A DNA stretch of 64,000 nt from Streptomyces sp. NBC_00569. Lineage in GTDB: Bacteria > Actinomycetota > Actinomycetes > Streptomycetales > Streptomycetaceae. Of the stretch, positions 62,282 to 64,000 are shown in pieces (positions within the stretch are counted from its first letter, which is position 1; the number at the start of each line of letters is the position of its first letter). Made by a program: the position numbers and the translations under genes. The stretch covers positions 9,541,001-9,605,000 of the forward strand of contig NZ_CP107783.1 of NCBI RefSeq assembly GCF_036345255.1, read 5' to 3'. The notes beneath the pieces are model-generated. The model did no database searches. It worked only from the letters and a program-made list of their open reading frames with translations, and was not told where the DNA came from.

Positions 62282-63048
62282 AGGGACCACCCGTTTCTGC
62301 GGGGTGTCGCAGCCGTGTCCGCTCCGTTAGTGACTCCTCTCCGTGGCGGGATGCCGCTCGGAGGCGGGCGATCGAGCCCGGCCACGCCATGTGGGGCACC
62401 ATTCCTGGTTTGTCTCAGGGGGTGGTGGGTCCGAGGGGCGCCGAGCGCGGCACCAGAGACCATCGGTGAAGCCGGTGTGATCACGGACGTACGCGACCGC
62501 GACCGACAGCGGCCCGCCCTTCCGGTATCCGTGCCGGAGAGGCGGGCCGTTCGACGTCCGCGGACAGTCGCGGAACGTCCGGTTTCGTCATGGTGGGGGC
62601 CGTCGGCGTCGCCGACGCGCTCGGCGACGTCGGCCGCGATGCCGCCGACCGCCTCCGGCGCGGTGGCGGTGCCCGTTCCCTCGGAGACGCGGACGCAGAC
62701 GCAGAAGCCGTACAGGTGCGGGCCGACGATGTTGGAGTGCTTCGTCGGCAACTGTCCAAATCCCAGGACAACTTGCCACGGCAATCAGGGCACCGCCTCA
62801 GCCCACTCCCTCTAGTATCAGCGCGTGATTCCTGGGGGAAGGTCGGCAAGTGTGAGTGGGGAATTGGCGGGGCGGCTGCTGCGGTTGCGTGGTCCTGCCC
62901 GGCCATCCGGGGTTCGCCGCCGGGATCGCCGAGATCGGGCTTCGGGTCCGCATGGCACGTGATCCGCGGCAAGTGCTTGATGTGATCGCCCACCGGCTCG
63001 GCTGCTGACCACCCGCTCTCTCATTCTCAGTCAAAGGAGCACTCCACC
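62282..63048. other. Intergenic region between permease and hydrolase genes
   Basis: No intact gene. The plus strand around 62890-63007 reads LPGHPGFAAGIAEIGLRVRM and ends HRLGC at a stop, with good codon use, and may be a short C-terminal remnant. Other open frames are low-complexity. AAAGGAG at 63033-63039 belongs to the next gene. Confidence 0.35.
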
Positions 63049-64000
63049 ATGTCCAACCGCGGCTTCTCCAAGGCAGGGCTGCACAGGGTGCACGACGTGC
63101 TGGCCCGGCATGTCGACTCAGGGAAGATTCCCGGGGTGGTCGCCCTCTTCAGCAAGGGTGACGAGACGCATGTCGAGACGATCGGGACGATGCGTCACGA
63201 CGGCGGCGCACCGATGCGCCGCGACACGATCTTCCGGATGGCCTCGACGTCCAAGCCGGTCTCGATCGCGGCGGCGATGGTCCTGCTCGACGAGTGCAGG
63301 CTGCGCCTCGACGACCCGGTGGAGCGCTGGCTGCCGGAACTCGCCGACCGTCAGGTGCTGAAACGGCTCGACGGCCCGCTGGACGAGACAGTGCCGGCCC
63401 GGCGGCCGATCACCGTACGGGACGTGCTGACCTCCACGTTCGGGCTCGGCATGGATATGACCGTGATCGGCACTCCGATCATGAACGCGGTCTTCGAGCA
63501 GGGGATCACCCCCAACATGCCGACGCCGATGCCCGAGCAGGACGAGTGGATGCGCCGTCTCGGCTCCCTCCCGTTGATGCACCAGCCCGGCGAGCGCTGG
63601 CAGTACCAGATCAGCAGCGACCTGGTCGGCGTGCTCGTCTCCAGGGTCACGGGCCAGTCGTTCGAGTCGTTCCTGCGCGAGCGGATCTTCGAGCCGCTGG
63701 GCATGAAGGACACCGGCTTCCATGTGCCCGGGGACCAGCTCGACCGGCTGCCGCCCCTGTACGCCCCCGACCCGGGGACCGGAGAGTTCCAGGTGTGGGA
63801 CGAGGCCGCGACGGGGCGCCACAGCACGCCTCCGGCGTTCCAGGGCGGCGGCGGTGGCCTGAACTCCACCGCCGACGACTACCACGCCTACTTCCGCATG
63901 CTGCTGAACCACGGGATGCACGAGGGCGAGCGGATCCTGTCCCGGGCCGCCGTCGAGCTGATGACCACCAACCGGCTCTCGCCCGAACAGCAGGCCGCCC
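63049..64000 (+). CDS. Serine beta-lactamase-like hydrolase (class C/EstB type), cut by window end
   Basis: 317 codons are visible from the ATG at 63049, with AAAGGAG 9 nt upstream. The catalytic SxxK is Ser66 to Lys69 in MASTSKPVS. The second motif region is WQYQISSDLVGVLV. Other family segments are RDVLTSTFGLGMDM and FEPLGMKDTGFHVPG. No signal peptide is seen, unlike true secreted beta-lactamases, so it is more likely an esterase or peptidase-type relative. The third motif and the stop lie beyond the window. Confidence 0.85.
   Translation, partial: MSNRGFSKAGLHRVHDVLARHVDSGKIPGVVALFSKGDETHVETIGTMRHDGGAPMRRDTIFRMASTSKPVSIAAAMVLLDECRLRLDDPVERWLPELADRQVLKRLDGPLDETVPARRPITVRDVLTSTFGLGMDMTVIGTPIMNAVFEQGITPNMPTPMPEQDEWMRRLGSLPLMHQPGERWQYQISSDLVGVLVSRVTGQSFESFLRERIFEPLGMKDTGFHVPGDQLDRLPPLYAPDPGTGEFQVWDEAATGRHSTPPAFQGGGGGLNSTADDYHAYFRMLLNHGMHEGERILSRAAVELMTTNRLSPEQQAA

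Overview
The window looks like a Streptomyces (or close actinomycete) chromosome arm. GC content and third-position GC are very high, and genes are often joined by ATGA or GTGA overlaps. It carries a complete cvnABCD conservon, a rifamycin phosphotransferase preceded by a rifamycin-associated element (RAE), and many secreted or lipoprotein solute-handling proteins. Decayed genes and one TnpB-type insertion give it an accessory-region character.

Layout. 1-4.3 kb: a metallophosphoesterase/PQQ-repeat protein running in from upstream, followed by a NicO-type Ni/Co exporter. 4.6-5.5 kb: a methyltransferase translationally coupled to a 33-residue ORF. 5.9-9.2 kb: a wrecked zone holding a GH3 beta-glucosidase pseudogene split by a TnpB-only IS200/IS605-like element, plus a frameshifted cupin pseudogene. 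9.3-16.8 kb: a divergent RpiR-type regulator and a C45 Ntn-hydrolase/oligopeptide ABC transporter operon. 16.9-21 kb: a large four-module secreted protein, a DUF664/DinB protein and a lipoprotein pseudogene fragment. 21.2-31.3 kb: a sugar-uptake and mannoside-catabolism operon (lipoprotein, two permeases, GH38-like enzyme, phosphomannose-isomerase-like protein, ROK protein, LacI regulator) with a LacI-type operator in front.

31.9-33.4 kb: a secreted PHB-depolymerase-type esterase. 34-38.8 kb: an MHYT membrane protein followed by the cvnABCD conservon. 39-41.4 kb: a GH92 alpha-mannosidase with its own palindromic operator. 42-43.4 kb: hemerythrin and LysE-type proteins. 43.7-46.7 kb: an RAE, a remnant of a rifamycin-glycosyltransferase-like gene, and rph. 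46.8-51.9 kb: a lipoprotein, a P-loop kinase-like protein, a coupled cyclase/ThDP-enzyme pair and an unknown protein. 52-52.8 kb: a subtilase reduced to its prodomain. 53-62.3 kb: a urea/guanidine carboxylase cluster (allophanate hydrolase, carboxylase, two DUF1989 proteins), a TetR regulator and an APC permease, with near-identical 22-bp palindromes before the DUF1989 gene and the permease. 63 kb to the end: a serine beta-lactamase-like hydrolase that is cut by the window edge.

Functionally, the region is mainly about scavenging: peptides or N-acyl compounds (RpiR/C45/Dpp), mannose-rich glycans (GH38, GH92, PMI-like, ROK), polyester or esters, and urea or guanidine nitrogen. Antibiotic defence (rph) and a conservon signalling unit are embedded among these. 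All functions are read from sequence motifs and context; no database search was possible.
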